Positions 47,700-59,861 of a stretch of 64,000 nucleotides of DNA are shown piece by piece. Every line of letters starts with the position of its first letter. Within the stretch, counting starts at the first letter, position 1. Location: the NCBI GenBank assembly GCA_003996215.1, contig QJPP01007580.1, forward strand, positions 124,001 to 188,000, read 5' to 3'. The DNA comes from Jaltomata sinuosa. Its lineage: Eukaryota; Streptophyta; Magnoliopsida; Solanales; Solanaceae. The notes beneath the pieces were generated by a model. The model searched no databases. It worked only from the letters and a program-made list of their open reading frames with translations, and was not told the origin of the DNA. The position numbers and the translations under genes are program-made.

Positions 47700-48798
47700 G
47701 GCCGACCTCCGGGGGATGCTGGAGTACACTAAGCCCTACTACCTCCCTGCCCTTTCTTAGCTGAAGGGAAGTCTCTAATCATATGTACAACCCTTAAAAA
47801 CCCAAAGCATGCACCTGTGCCAAAATGACACTCTCCCGGGTGAATCTTCACACATATGCTGCAAATAGGGTGGGAAGATCCCTTAGAAACACTCCCCTGA
47901 GACTGTGAATAGGAACCAGAACCTCTGCCAGTCTGACCATGATGAGGTCTTTTGGCCTGGGTAGGAGCACTAGATGAAAATGAACCGGTCATGATGACTT
48001 CTTCTGGAATAAGGAGGGATGTTCATCACCGGACCTCTGATGACGAAAACCTGATGCCTCAGATTTGGCCCTCTTGTTCTCCCTAGCCATCTCCGTAAGC
48101 CTATCCCCCTCGATCTGGTGAGCATGGGTCATAAGTCTGGAAATGTTCATATCACTCAACATCATAGCAGACCTACACTCCTTTTTCACCAAATCTGAAA
48201 CTCCATAGATAAACTTGCTCATCTGATCATGCGGGTCTGCTACCGTAGAAGGGGCATACCTAGACAACTTAGTGAACTTCAAACTGTACTACTGAACAGT
48301 CATAGATCCATGTCTAAAGTTCACAAACTCCTTAGTCTTTGCTTGCCTCAACTCTCAGGTAAAGAACCGGTCAAGGAAGGCTCTCTCGAAACACTCCTAA
48401 GTCATAGGGACCTCATCCCTAGCTCTAGCTTCCTTTCATTACATGAACCAGATATGAGCCACATCCTTAAGTTAATAGGATGATACCTCAACATAATCAA
48501 CCCCAACCACTTGCATCACATCAAAGATTTTCTTCATTTCATTAATAAATTTTAGCGGATCGTTATTCACTTTCGAACCCCAAAACTCTGGCGAGTTCAT
48601 ACGGACAAAATCAAGAACTTAGGCCGCTACCCCACCTTAAGGGTGGATAGGGGCAGGAGCCTTCTTATTGGCTTGAGTGGCTAAGGTCTGGGATAGCAAA
48701 TGGATGGCATTCCTAAACTTCTCATTCGTGACCTCGGGGGCTAAAACTGGAGGAGCGCCATTCTGAGTTGCTTGGTGAGGCATAGCACATCGAGACAT
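47700..48798 (-). pseudogene. Element C gag
   Basis: Minus strand. Start MSRCAMPHQATQNGAPPV at 48798, as in C' (MPPCLAIPRQVAQN). The core reads KFINEMKKIFDVMQVVGVDY and LKDVAHIWFM, then MSKFIYGVSDLVKKECRSAM and MTHAHQIEGDRLTEMAREN (48282-47989). The tail has Ser/Gln/Gly-rich sequence and a damaged zinc knuckle (ICSICVKIHPGECHFGTGAC then VVHMIRDFPSAKKG, two Cys lost). Several stops (TAA, TAG) interrupt it. Confidence 0.85.
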
Positions 48799-48989
48799 GA
48801 TCTAAAACATACAATGTAAGTATTAAAGGAACATTAGAGTTAAGCTCTACCACTCGAAATGATCATGAAAGAAGTGATGTTTTCTAAGACATCTCATAGC
48901 TTCCCTCTCATATTTGTGGCGCACTTCACACACATGAAAGAGACTCTACTCGATGCGGCTTTCAGACATCCTAGGACTCTTAAACCTGT

Positions 48990-49002
48990 GGCTCTGATAC
49001 TA
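48990..49002 (-). promoter_or_regulatory. Primer-binding site of element C
   Basis: On the minus strand TAGTATCAGAGCC, one change from the Met-tRNA complement, four bases after the 5' LTR end at 49007. Confidence 0.85.
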
Positions 49003-49006
49003 AGTT

Positions 49007-51959
49007 TGTCACGCACCAAGGCTACCCCCTAGGCGTAACACAGGATCTGGGACACAAGTGCCCCAGATTAACCCTTGGTCATAGCATAACTTAGGTATAA
49101 CAATTAAACATAGCGGAAACATAATATGAATTAGATAATTCAATCCATAAGATAAAATCAAAAGAACATGATTTGAAAAGGACCCAAATATCGTCTATGT
49201 CTAAAAAGCCTCTATAAATGACATAAGGAGTTGCTAGGACAAGACCCTAGCTAACTCAAAGTACGAAAATAAGTAGTCAAAACAAACTAGAGTCATAACT
49301 AGCCCTCAAATAATGAGGACTCACCAATACTTAACGAACCTGGACTAACCTAGATAGAGTCGTGGACAACATGAATTCGTGAACTGCCAACCAAGTATCA
49401 AAAAGAAATAAGAAAAAGAAAGGAGATCAAAACACTTCAGCATAACGAGAATGAGCAACGATGAAATGAGAAGATGAGGTGCCTCGAGACTTCCGACGAG
49501 AGGAGAGAAAGACTTGAAAGGCAAAAAAATCTAATCAGTGTACTCATTTATCCCACCCGAGCATGGTTGAGATCAATGTGAAAATAAGAATGCTGAATCC
49601 ACACCTACCTAGAAAAAAAAGGGAAATTAACCACTCACTGTAGACTTGCATGAAGAAAGAGACTAAACAAGGCTGTCGAAAATTGGCTTCTCAACCTAGC
49701 TAAAGAAAGTGAGTCGACTTAAAAAGCACGAAAAAAATTAGCTCACTCGACTGAAAAGAGAGGGATGAGAGTAGTCTTTTTCTGAGTCACAGAATTTGAA
49801 GCCCAAAAAACAAGGTAAGAAAGGGGTATAGTTGAGTTCAGTGATTCGAAGGAGTAAAGAGTCTTGGTCAAGGGGTACATTAGTATTCTGGGAATTGGAA
49901 ACATTGAAAGAAATGTTTAGGGTCTATTTCGGGTTCACTCGGAGATTTGGCAACAACCGTAGGAACACTCTCGGCTGCCCAAGAGGACTGGCTATCTTTC
50001 TCTGAAGAGGGGAAAGCTTCTTAGATAGGGCGATATCTCAAGCAGCTTTGCCTTGCTGCATACTTTCGTTTAGTATTCCTTACAGCCCAATGTACATACA
50101 AAAAAAATGAATTAAAAAGCGACCCACTTTGGTAAATAAATAAGGAACTTTGGATGAACTAATGTGAATAGTTGTAAGCCCCCAACTTTCTCTAGCCTCG
50201 AGCCTGATGGGAAGCACCTGAATCACATCATCAAGAGGATGCAACACAAAATATGCATCAGTACTATAGGATGTACCGAGTATGTGATAGATGCATGATC
50301 ATGATAAAAACATACTTAAAATATGCTTAAGGTGAAACTTTTCATAAAGAAATAACATAAGAGTATTATCAAGATATAAGACATAAAACATGAAGTACGG
50401 TTGAAATTCAATGTATGATATCATATAACTTCATAGCTTGAACTTAATCGTGTGGGAGTTTCTCTTAACCGACATAAACCATGCTGAGCTACGTGGAGTC
50501 CAGTGTCATGCATCAATACAGAAAAAGGTTATCCTAACCGGCCAAAGTTAGAACCATATTCATAAGGATCCTGTCATAAGCCATGGAGGGCAACCTACGG
50601 TGGTAATGTAGTTTTGGATTTGGGTTATCTAGAACCCTCATCGCTCGGTGCTTAATACTACTCCCAAAACATATAACATAAGGCTCACATTGATGTAACA
50701 AATTAAGATGTCAAACTTGTTCATAAACATGTTCATACCCCAGATCTTCATACTACTCACGAATCTTGGTTTAGAAAATAATTCATGAGCATTGATGGAA
50801 CATAGGGTGTCTTGCATTAAATAATAATTCATAACTTGAAAACTTGCATGGCCTTAGTTCAATTTCATAATAACATATAATTTCATAAAACATAGGAACT
50901 AGGCATGTACGTGCTTGAAATTCATGAAACGATCTTATCAGTTTCCCCAATTTGCATAAATCAATTCAAGCATGTAGGGTTTACCATAATTGACCTTAAA
51001 CTCATGAAATAGGAACTCATATGTAAAAACCCATGCAAAATCATGCAATTTAATGAAATTTTATAATAAAATCATGAGAAGGTAATTTATAGCAAAACCC
51101 ATAAGAATTGGGTAAGAACCCTAATTTGAAAGTTTATGAAATCACAAATTCAAATTTGGGGTTTTGGGAACAAGGGTGGAAGGAACCCATTGTTAAATAC
51201 CCACATACCTTGATTGGAGTTAACCCACTTGAAATTGAAAAAAATAGGAGACTTGGACTTGGAGCTTGAGATCTCGAGCTTGAGATAGTTCTTTTCCTTT
51301 TTGGGAGATGAATGAAGATTTGAGAAGGAACTTAGGCTAATGAGAGTGAAAATTCTTCTTTAAATAGACAAAACAACATCATTTAGGAGTTAAAAGGGTG
51401 GGTAAAGACTAAAATACCCCCGGAACATAATTAAGAGAAAGATGGAAAATGGGTCAGCTTCAGGATCATGTGTCAGTTCTACGGGTTGTCGTTTGAACCA
51501 TGACCTGTGTTTCCCACTCATGGTTCCTTGTACAGTAAACAGGCTACAGAAGGCAATCTATGGGTCAATAGGATGGACTCGTAGAATGGATGACGGATCG
51601 TAGAATCAAGGCATCGTTCCTGAAGACTTCCATGTCTCTAATCAGGTTCCACGAGTCAACAGGATGGACCTGTAAATCCAATCATGGACCGTAGACTGAA
51701 CTCGTAATCCTTGGGTCAACAGTCAGCCCACAGGTCAGATTCTATGAGTGGATATAACGATCCATGAAATGAACTACGATAGATAGAACCCACTCGTGGT
51801 TCTCTGACCAGAGGCTAACCCTACAGACTTAAACCACAGATCTATTCCACGACCTGTGGTTCAAACCACGGTCCATGGTTAGGACCCGTCAATCCTGGAA
51901 ACATGGAAGTTTTCTGAGTTTCAGACTTAGATAGCTGATTCAATTCCCGAGGTGTTACA
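49007..51959 (-). mobile_element. 5' LTR of element C with an insert
   Basis: Matches the 3' LTR (42437-44461) at 49007-49331 and 50188-51959. The extra 49332-50187 has no counterpart. Without it the LTR is about 2.1 kb. Confidence 0.85.
49332..50187. other. Foreign ~0.85 kb insert in the 5' LTR of C
   Basis: Absent from the other LTRs of this family. It is AAG/GAAAG-rich with no long open frame, no terminal inverted repeat, no LTR signature and no clear target duplication. About 10 bp of LTR at the right edge differ. Possible sources are organellar DNA (the style resembles plant mitochondrial intergenic sequence) or filler DNA from break repair. I cannot decide from sequence alone. Confidence 0.5.
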
Positions 51960-51964
51960 CATGT

Positions 51965-52640
51965 TTTTTCTCATTTTGCTACACAGTTATTGGGCTCTGA
52001 GGAGGAGCGAATTTGATTTTTTTTGAAGGGTTTGAATACAATTTTACAGGTGTTATCGGTGCATATGACTTCAGCAGGGAAGGGCTTCCATTAGGTCACA
52101 AACTATGTTAATAATTTAGAAGAGGTCAAGCTGGTCGGGCAGGCTAAAGTGTTAGCCAAGAAGCCCCGTAATAATGGAAATTATAGTGGTTTGTACTCCA
52201 GAGGCCATAATTAGCAGATGTACTCTTCCCATACTATTCAGTCAGCTCTTCCAGCTACTGCAGGTGGTGGTCCGGGATCTAATCAGTAGTGTTCCGCTCC
52301 TAGAGGCCAGGGAGCTTCTTACACATCTACCAGCAGGCCTAAACTTGATCGCGGTTGTTTTCATTGAGGTGATCTGGGCTATTTTAAGAGGGAATTCCCT
52401 CACAGACAGACTGGTAATCAGGCCCAGCAGTAGTCTAAGGTTGTGGTACCAGCAGGTAGAGGTGGTTATGCTAGAGGTTATCCACAGGGTGGGTGAGATA
52501 ACTTTCAGGGAGGTCAAGGAGACAGAGTGCATGGCGATGCGGGCAGGGGTGTGGTGCAGTCGGCCAAAGAAGTTGCCCAAATTGATAACTGGGCTCACTT
52601 TTATGCTTTTCCAAGGAAGTCTAAGGCTGAGGCATCTGAT
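51965..52640 (+). pseudogene. Element B gag, second piece, with zinc knuckle
   Basis: Resumes after C with SHFATQLLGSEEERI, and the capsid end LKGLNTILQVLSVHMTSAGK. A Gly/Arg/Ser-rich tail follows with a zinc knuckle near 52350 (RGCFH, stop, GDLGYFKREFP): the second Cys is TGA and the last Cys is Phe. Then ends ARGYPQGG. Confidence 0.85.
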
Positions 52641-53090
52641 GCAATTATCACAGGTACAATTCTTGTCTGTGATAGGATGGCTTCGGTACATTTTGACCCA
52701 GGTTCTACATATTCATATGTATGTGAATTTTTATTTGGTTCTGGACTTGATTTGTGATATCCTTGATTCCTCTATCTATGTTTCTACCGCGGTTAGAGAG
52801 TATGTGATTGTGACTCATGGTTATCATGCTTGTTCTGTTGTATTTGTGGGGTTGCACACTTGGGTAGACTTGGTAATTTTGGATATGGTAGACTTCAATA
52901 TTATTTTAGGCATGACATGGTTATCTTCTTATCATGTTGTATTAAATTATAACAGTAAGACTGTGGCTCTAGAGATTCTGGGTAAGGATAGGCTAGAGTG
53001 GAAAGGTGTGTACAGGACTAAGCCGGTTAAGATCATATCTTTTATTCGGGCTAGGAAGCTAGTGGGGAGAGGGTGTTAAGCTTTTTTGGC
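52641..53090 (+). pseudogene. Element B protease region
   Basis: ITGTILVCDRMASVHFDPGS (52650-52700) contains the Asp-Pro-Gly active site. A 1-nt shift near 52735 moves to the frame reading HGYHACSVVFVGLHTWVDLV, MVDFNIILGMTWLSSYHVVL and KPVKIISFIRARKLVGRGC. The 301-codon open frame that covers the second half starts in the wrong frame upstream (52174-52730), so its N-terminal half is not real protein. Confidence 0.85.
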
Positions 53091-54483
53091 TCATCTCTGG
53101 GATGATAGTGTGGAGTCCCCATCCATTGAGTCAGTACCAGTTGTTTAAGAATTTCAGGAGGTGTCTCCGATGGATTTGCCTGGTATGCCTCCGGACAGGG
53201 ATACTGACTTCTGTATTGACATGGAGCCGGGCACTCGCCCAATTTCCATTCCTCTATATCGTATGGCTCCATCAGAGTTAAGGGAGCTTAAGACTCAGCT
53301 CTAGGAACTCTTAGACAAGGGTTAATCAATCCCAGTGCTTCACCTTGGGGTGCTCTAGTATTGTTTGTAAAGAAGGGTCGTAGTATGCGGATGTGCATAA
53401 ACTACAGGTAGTTAAACAAGGTTACCATCCAGAATAAGTAACCTTTACCCCGTATTGATGATCTTTTTGACCAGTTACAAGGTGCATCTATATTTTCAAA
53501 AATTGACTTAAGGTCAGGGTACCATCAGTTAAAGATTAGGCCTGAGAATATTCCTAACACTGCTTTCCACACTCGGTGTGGGCATTACGAGTTCTTAGTG
53601 ATGTTCTTTGGGTTGACTAATGCACCGGCAGTATTCATGAGTTTGATGAATGGGGTATTTAGGTCTTATTTGGGCTCATTCGTCATCGTTTTTATTGATG
53701 ACATTTTGATTTACTCAAAGAGAGGGGAGGAGCATGCTGAACATCTTCGTATTGTGTTGGAATTATTTAGTCACCAAAAAGCTTTATGCAAAGTTCTCCA
53801 AGTGTGAATTTTGGTTAACTTCAGTCATATTCTTGGGGCATATAGTGTCAGAAAAGGGGGTGATGGTGGATCCCCCGAAGATTGAGGCAGTCAAGAGGTG
53901 GGTCTGGCGTAACTCTGTGACTGAAGTGAGGAGTTTTGTTGGGCTCGCAGACTACTATCATAGGTTTGTCAAGTACTTTTCTTATATTGCTACTCACTTG
54001 AAAAGGCTGACTCAGAAATAGGTACCATTTGAGTGGTCCGATGAGTATGAGGAGAGCTTCTAAAAGATTAAGACACTTCTGACCACAACTCTTATTTTGT
54101 CTTTACTGATTGAAGGTAAGGACTTTATTGTTTACTGTGATGCTTTACATTTAGGTTTAGGTGGTGTGCTGATGCAGGATAGGAATGTTATAGCCTATGC
54201 ATCTAGGCTGTTAAAATTTCATGAGAATAATTACCCAACCCATGACTTAGAGTTGGCAGCGGTGGTGTTTGCACTCACGATTTGGAGACACTATCTCTAT
54301 GGTGTCAAATGTGAGGTGCTCACTGATCATCACAGTTTGCAGTATGTTTTTACCTAGAAGGACTTGAATCTGAAGTAGAGTAGGTGTATGGAGTTGTTAA
54401 AGGAGTATGATGTGACCATTCAGTACCATCCAGGTAAGGCTAATATGGTGGCAGACGCATTGAGCCGAAAGACAGGTAGCATG
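53091..54483 (+). pseudogene. Element B reverse transcriptase and RNase H
   Basis: RT: PDRDTDFCIDMEPGTRPISI, LYRMAPSELRELKTQL, then two shifts. FFGLTNAPAVFMSLMNGVFR and the active-site motif FIDDILIYSKRGEEHAEH are at 53598-53760, and CEFWLTSVIFLGHIVSEKGV at 53800. The connection RSFVGLADYYHRFVKYFS is followed by RNase H (54097-54357): VYCDALHLGLGGVLMQ, HDLELAAVVFALTIWRHYLY, LTDHHSLQYVFT, and ADALSRKTGS near 54455. TAG stops at several Gln/Trp positions. Confidence 0.9.
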
Positions 54484-56060
54484 GACAATTTGGCTTGTTT
54501 GGGGGTGTCCAAACGACCATTGCAAATGAGATTCAGGATTTGGAATCTAAGTTCATACACTTGGGTATTTTAGAACAAAGCGGGGTCTTGGTCAGTATTG
54601 AGGTCAAATCCACGTTTCTAGAGGAGATAAAGGCCAAGAAGCTTCAGGATTCACAGCTGATCAAGCTTCAAAGCAAGGTAATATCTGGAATGTCCGGGGA
54701 TACCACGTTAGATGCTGGCATGTTGTTAAGTTTCAGAGGAAGGATTTGTGTTCCTCGGGTTGATGACATCATTCAGAAAGTATTGGTAGAGGCTCATGGC
54801 TCGCGGTATTTGATTCATCCGAGTGTAACCAAAATGTACAGGAATCTAAGGCAGCTTTACTGGTGTCCCAGGATTAAAAGGGACATAGCTGATTTTGTGT
54901 CCAAATGTCAAAATTGTCAGCAGGTAAAGTAGGAGCATCAAAGACCTGCAGGACTACTTCAAAGGATGCACATTCCAGAGTGGAAGTGGGAAAGGATAGC
55001 CATGGATTTCATGGTAGGTCTTCCCAAGACCTTGGGGAAGTATGACTCTATTTAGGTCATTATGGACAGGCTGACCAAGTTAGCTCATTTTATTGTGATC
55101 AAGGTGGACTATAATTCACAGCAATTGGCTAAGATCTATGTGAAAGAGATCGGGAGATTGCACGGGGTACCACTATCCTTAATTTTAGACAGGGGTATGC
55201 AGTTTACCTCTAAGTCTTGGGGTAAGATACACGAAGAGTTGGGCACTCAACTCACCTTCAATACAACCTTCCATCCCCATACTGATAGTCAGTTGGAGAG
55301 GATGATCCAGATATTGGAGTTCATGCTAAGAGCATGTGTGATTGACTTCGGGGGTCATTGGGATCATTTTCTACCATTGTGTGAGTTCTCATACAACAAT
55401 AGCTACCACTCCAGTATTGACATGGCACCGTTTGAGGCACTGTATGGGAGGATTTGTCGGTCACCTATATGGTGATTAGAAGAAGGTGATGTAAAGCCTT
55501 TGGGTGTGGACTTGGTAAGGGAAAGCACAAGAAAAAGCGAGAGGCATTCAGACCAAGTTGCTAGTGGCCCAAAGCAGGCAGAAGGAATATGCAAATCGCA
55601 AGGTAAGGGATATGTATTTTCAGATTGGTGAACAAGTACTATTGAAGGTGTCACCAATGAAGGGAGTTATGCATTTTGGTAAGAAGGGAAAGCTCAGCCC
55701 TCGGTTCATTAGACCATTTGAAGTTCTAGAGATGGTAGGGCCAGTGGCTTATAGGTTAGTACTGCCGCCCAATTTGTCGGGTGTCAATCTGGTATTCCAT
55801 GTATCCATGCTAAACAGATACAATGGGGATAGGTAACACATCATCAAGTGGGATGAGGTGTTGTTTGATAAGGATATTCACTATGAAGAGGAACCACTTA
55901 GAATTCTTGATCGGAATGTGCCGAAATTAAGGACAAAGGTAATCAGTATGGTAAAAGTTCAATGGAAGAATTGTCTAATTGAGGAAGCCACTTGGGATAT
56001 CAAGAAGGACATGCGGTACAAGTACCCTCACTTATTTAAGGATTTAGGTACTACACTTCC
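54484..56060 (+). pseudogene. Element B integrase and chromodomain-like tail
   Basis: The integrase zinc finger is at 54800-54930 (HPSVTKMYRNLRQLYWCP, KCQNCQQVK). The core at 55062-55475 has the first Asp in MDRLTKLAH, the second in ILDRGMQFTSKSW and the Glu in SQLERMIQILEFM, so all three acidic residues remain. Stops lie at 54931 and 55054. The GPY-type region follows (KGKLSPRFIRPFEVLEMVG, NLVFHVSMLNRY; 55558-55836), then a chromodomain-like stretch (RNVPKLRTKVISMVKVQWKN, EEATWDIKKDMRYKYPHLF) to 56040. The 137-codon core is the longest intact integrase segment in the window. Confidence 0.9.
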
Positions 56061-56127
56061 CTTTCTTTATTTCCATAATTTTGGATTGGATCATTCAGGG
56101 ATGAACAATGGGTAAATTGGTATCTGT

Positions 56128-58223
56128 TTTAACGATCGAGTTTGTCGTTATGGGTAAACCTTTCGTGCCAAGTTTTGAGTCATAAAACTTCTAGGTTTGG
56201 TAGTTTAAAAATCTTAGGCTATGCTAGTCTCGGTCGGTTTTGGAGTGAGGTATGGTCTAGGGTAATCCGAGTAAGGATTGACTATAGTTTATTGATTTGA
56301 GATAGTTTTCCATTTATCTAAGACATAAAATAGTCCAGGGGACTTTTTAGAATCAAATTTGGGTAAGTAGAACTCTTGATATTGAGGTTGACGTGAAGGG
56401 GTTATTCTGGAATGTTAGCAAAATGAGTGTGTTGTAAAATGGACCAATTTGGGGAACTTTATGACATTCTGTCTTGTGTCAAATGATGTAGCAGTTAACA
56501 CACCGCCATAGCAACCACCACCGTAGTGGAAAAAATACCGCTACAGTGGAAGTCAACGTCGGTTAGCCTCCTCCATAGCGGTCGACTCGCTACGGCAGTA
56601 CCGCTATAGCAGAACGGACTACTATAGCAGAGCATGATGGGATTTATTCCAAAAACTTCCACAAAATAGCCAGTTTTTAACAAGGACATTTTAGGAGAAG
56701 GGCAAGGCGATTTTGGGTAATTTTCCTCTGTTTTGCATTGTTTTTCATCCCAAAGGTAAGGATTCTACTCCCCCAAACTATGTACTATCTCTCCTACGCT
56801 TTGGAATTTCTAGGGTTGGACTTGGGGAAGGTTTGGAATGACCTAAGAATGGAAGAATCCAGGGAAAAAAGGGATTCTAGGGTGCTAGAGTTCTTGGGTC
56901 TTGATTATTGACGATAGGTGATGATCACTTAGCTATAATTCTCTAAAGGTATCCGTAAGAATGATAAATTTAGGTGAATTAAAGGCGGAAAAGCTCGAGA
57001 ATGAGTGGAATGATCATAGATTGGCCTCGGGATTGGGATTTTGTATAATCTGGGTACTATTGGGTCAGTAATTGATTATAGTTCTTGCATATTTGTTTCT
57101 AGACCAAGAACAAGCAAGGGATCCTGAAAAGGGAAAAGCTCTGATCCAACAAAGCTTGGAATATTTCAACGTAGGTGATGGTTTGATTTCTAATATGCAT
57201 TATGTGTTCATGTACTATTTTGTAGTAGTGTATGAGTTACATGTTTAGGGAATGAATTGTGAATGTCTAGTTTTCCGGTAATCAGTCCTGTGAAATAAAC
57301 TTTTTTTGTTTGCTTGTTAGTTTTACAAGTATGTTTGTATATTTGGTTGTGATTGATTTGGACTTGTTATGACATTCGGTTGACTCGGGTACCATTCCTG
57401 GTATAGGAATTACTAATGGTTAGCTCGGGTACTACGCCTGGTATGGGAATTCTAATGGTTGGCTCGGGTACCACACCTGGTATGAGTTGTTTTGATTGCA
57501 TTGTCTTATTCTTTGATGGTTTCATGAGTGAACCGGGTTACATTCTTGAACTGTGATATAGGCATAGGGTCCATGAGAGGCCGAGTGATTTTATGTTAAA
57601 TGTGAGATTGGTCTTAGAGTAGATCGGGATTACATGTCTAACACATAGGTGATGTTAGGGAGATCCTTGGTGGGTCCAAGTTATATGGGGAAGAGATATA
57701 TGTTATTATCTTGGGTGTGGTCAATGGTTGTTATTTGCTTCATGTGTTAATAAGCTAAGAGAGGGATTTAATATCTGGCTATTTGTTGACTTACTACATG
57801 TTTCCTGTACTTTACTATGTTATGGTTCACTATTCATATTATGTTTATTCGAGTTGGACGATGATCCTACCAGTACACGGTGTTTGTGTACTGGATTTGC
57901 ACTTGCCTTTCTTTTTGTGAGTACTGGCAATCTTTCGACGGCTGACACACGACCTTACCTGTAGTCCCAATGCTTTCAAATATCAAGGGTGAGCTGCTTC
58001 GATCGAGCTACCTTGGTCTCTTTTATTTTTGTTATAGCCCACTTGTTTCTGGCCTAGACTCTTGTTTATTTTGGGGTTGCATCCCTATAATTTAGAAACT
58101 TGGTAGTGTTTTGGTTCGATGACTTTCAGGTTTTAGGGAGGTATTTCCTGCAGGTTATTTATAATAGTTGAGATTGTTATTGAATTGCTAGTTTATTTTA
58201 TTGCACACTGGTTTTGAGTTGTT
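56128..58223 (+). mobile_element. 3' LTR of element B, truncated
   Basis: Starts TTTAACGATCGAG (TGTAATGACC in the 5' LTR), matches it to GTTTTGAGTTGTT, and stops 83 bp short of the expected end. It carries the palindrome cluster at 56470-56640 and three 40-bp units at 57370-57490. Confidence 0.85.
56470..56640. repeat. CGCTATAG palindrome cluster, B 3' LTR
   Basis: CGCCATAGC, TACCGCTACAGTGG, CATAGCGGTCGAC, TACCGCTATAGC and ACTATAGCAG, at the same LTR position as in the 5' LTR. Confidence 0.8.
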
Positions 58224-59861
58224 TGGCAGTTTGGCTTGTTTGAGAGTGACAAAGCAACCTTTGTCTAGAGATATCAAAACTCTAGCAATGCAAATTATGT
58301 AGTTTGGAGTGTCTGAAAAGGGTGGGGTGTTTTCTAGTGTGGAGGTAAGGTCAACATTCATTCATAGAATCAGCTAAGCAATTCAAGGATGCAAAATTGA
58401 ACAAGATTCGGAACAAAGTGGTGTGTGGTGAACTTCAAGATGCCACACTTAATGCGGGTGGTGTGTTAGGGTGAGAGCGCACGTGTGTGTGCCTCATAAT
58501 TATGATGTGATTCTGAGTATGCTTGTATAAACTCATGGTTTCTGATACTCTATACATCCTGGTGTAACCAAGATGTATCGTGACCTAAGACAGCTCTATT
58601 GGTGGCCCCAAATGAAACGAGATATAGTAGAGTATGTGGGCAATTGTCATAACTTTCAGCAGGTGAAGTATGAAGATCAAAGGCCTGCAGGTTTACTTTA
58701 GAGTATGCCTATTCCTGAGTGGAAGTGGAAAAGAATTGCAATGGATTTCTTAGTCGGTCTTCCTATGACCTCGGGACAGCATGACTCAATTTGGGTCATA
58801 GTGGATGGGCTAAAAGAGTCCACTCAGTTCCTTTCTATTGAGGTGAATTATAACTCGTAGTAGTTAGCCATGATTTATATAAATGAAGTCTTGAGATTGC
58901 ATGGGGTACCAATATCCATAAAATCCGATAGAGGTACGTTGTTCACCTCTAAATTTTGGCACAAGTTGCATGAGGAGTTGGGCACCAAGCTTGATCTTAG
59001 TACCGCTTTTTATCCCCAGGCTAATGGGCAGTGTGAGAGGACCATTCAGGTACTTGAGGATATGCTACAAGCATGTGTGGCTGATTTTAGGGGTCATTAG
59101 GATAAATTCCTACCATTGTGTGAGTTCTCATACAATAACAGTTATCACTATTGCATCGACATGATCCCATTTAAATCACTTTATAGAAGAAGGTGTAGAT
59201 CATCCATAGGTTGGTTCGAGGTGGGTGATGTGAAGTCTTTGGGCATAGAACTGGTGAAAAAAGCCCAAGAGAAAGTGAGGTTTATTCAGGACAAGTTGTT
59301 GGCAGCCCAAAGAAGACCAAAGGAATACGTTGACCGTAATGTAAGAGATATGTATTTCAAACAGAGTGAGCAGGTATTGTTAAAGGTATCTCACATGAAC
59401 GGAGTTATGCGATTCGGTAAGAAGAGCAAGCTTAGTCCTAGTATATCGGCCTATTTGAGGTTCTTAATGATATGGGTCCAATAGATTATAGGCTGGCAAT
59501 GCCTCGAAACCTGTCAGAGGTCCATACTGTATTTCATGTTTCTATGCTTAAGAAATAGCATAGGGATGGTGACTACGTAATTAAGTGGGACTCAACTTTG
59601 CTTGATAAAAATCTTTCTTATGAGGACGAAGCGATAATGATTCTTGACCGAGATGTTCAGAAGTTGAGAACTAAGGAGATTAGATCAGTGAAGGTCTAGT
59701 GGAAGCACCATCCTATTGAAGAGGTCACTTGGGAGACTGAGGTTGATATGCGCGACAAGTACCCTCACTTATTTGAGGATTCAAGTACTTTTTTTGCTTT
59801 CTTTTACTAGTTTTTCTTGATTTATCATTTGGCAATGAATGACGGGTAAATTGGTATATGT
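58224..59861 (+). pseudogene. Element A pol, third piece (integrase and chromodomain-like tail)
   Basis: Begins in the spacer after RNase H (GSLACLRVTKQPLSRDIKTL). Integrase: TKMYRDLRQLYWWPQMKRDI, NCHNFQQVK (a zinc-binding Cys is Phe), first Asp in IVDGLKES. The 58870-59100 frame has SDRGTLFTSKFWHKL and GQCERTIQVLEDML with the second Asp and the Glu. The C-terminal text FKQSEQVLLKVSHMNGVMRF lies at 59350-59420, then HTVFHVSMLKK and the chromodomain-like RDVQKLRTKEIRSVKV and HPIEEVTWETEVDMRDKYPH to about 59795. Stops and shifts throughout. Confidence 0.85.
59848..59861 (+). promoter_or_regulatory. AATTGGTATNTGT block before the A 3' LTR
   Basis: GGGTAAATTGGTATATGT ends immediately before the LTR. 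B has GGGTAAATTGGTATCTGT at 56110-56127 and E has the same at 7745-7762. It occupies the place of the polypurine tract but is not purine-rich. Confidence 0.6.

Larger units (their letters stand above)
42437..51959 (-). mobile_element. Element C: Tekay/Del-like Ty3 element, both LTRs, in B gag
   Basis: Reverse orientation. The 3' LTR is at 42437-44461, the interior at 44462-49006 and the 5' LTR at 49007-51959. The target duplication CATGT is perfect (42432-42436 and 51960-51964). Gag, protease, RT and RNase H are present with stops. The integrase core is deleted. The 5' LTR carries a ~0.85 kb foreign insert. Confidence 0.95.
39606..58223 (+). mobile_element. Element B: Ty3 chromovirus-type element inserted in A
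   Basis: The 5' LTR (39606-41781), primer site, gag (split by element C), protease, RT, RNase H, integrase and chromodomain-like tail, and 3' LTR (56128-58223) are all recognisable. The last 83 bp of the 3' LTR and about 400 bp of the A host sequence are missing at the right end, so no target duplication survives. Without C it is about 9.1 kb. Confidence 0.9.

Noticed and set aside
52242..52691. 149-codon minus-strand open frame
   Set aside because: Lies antisense to the gag/protease coding of element B; no known motif.
52174..52730. N-terminal half of a 301-codon plus-strand frame
   Set aside because: Out of frame with the gag zinc-knuckle text that is recognisable in another frame; only the part after about 52735 is real protease-region coding.
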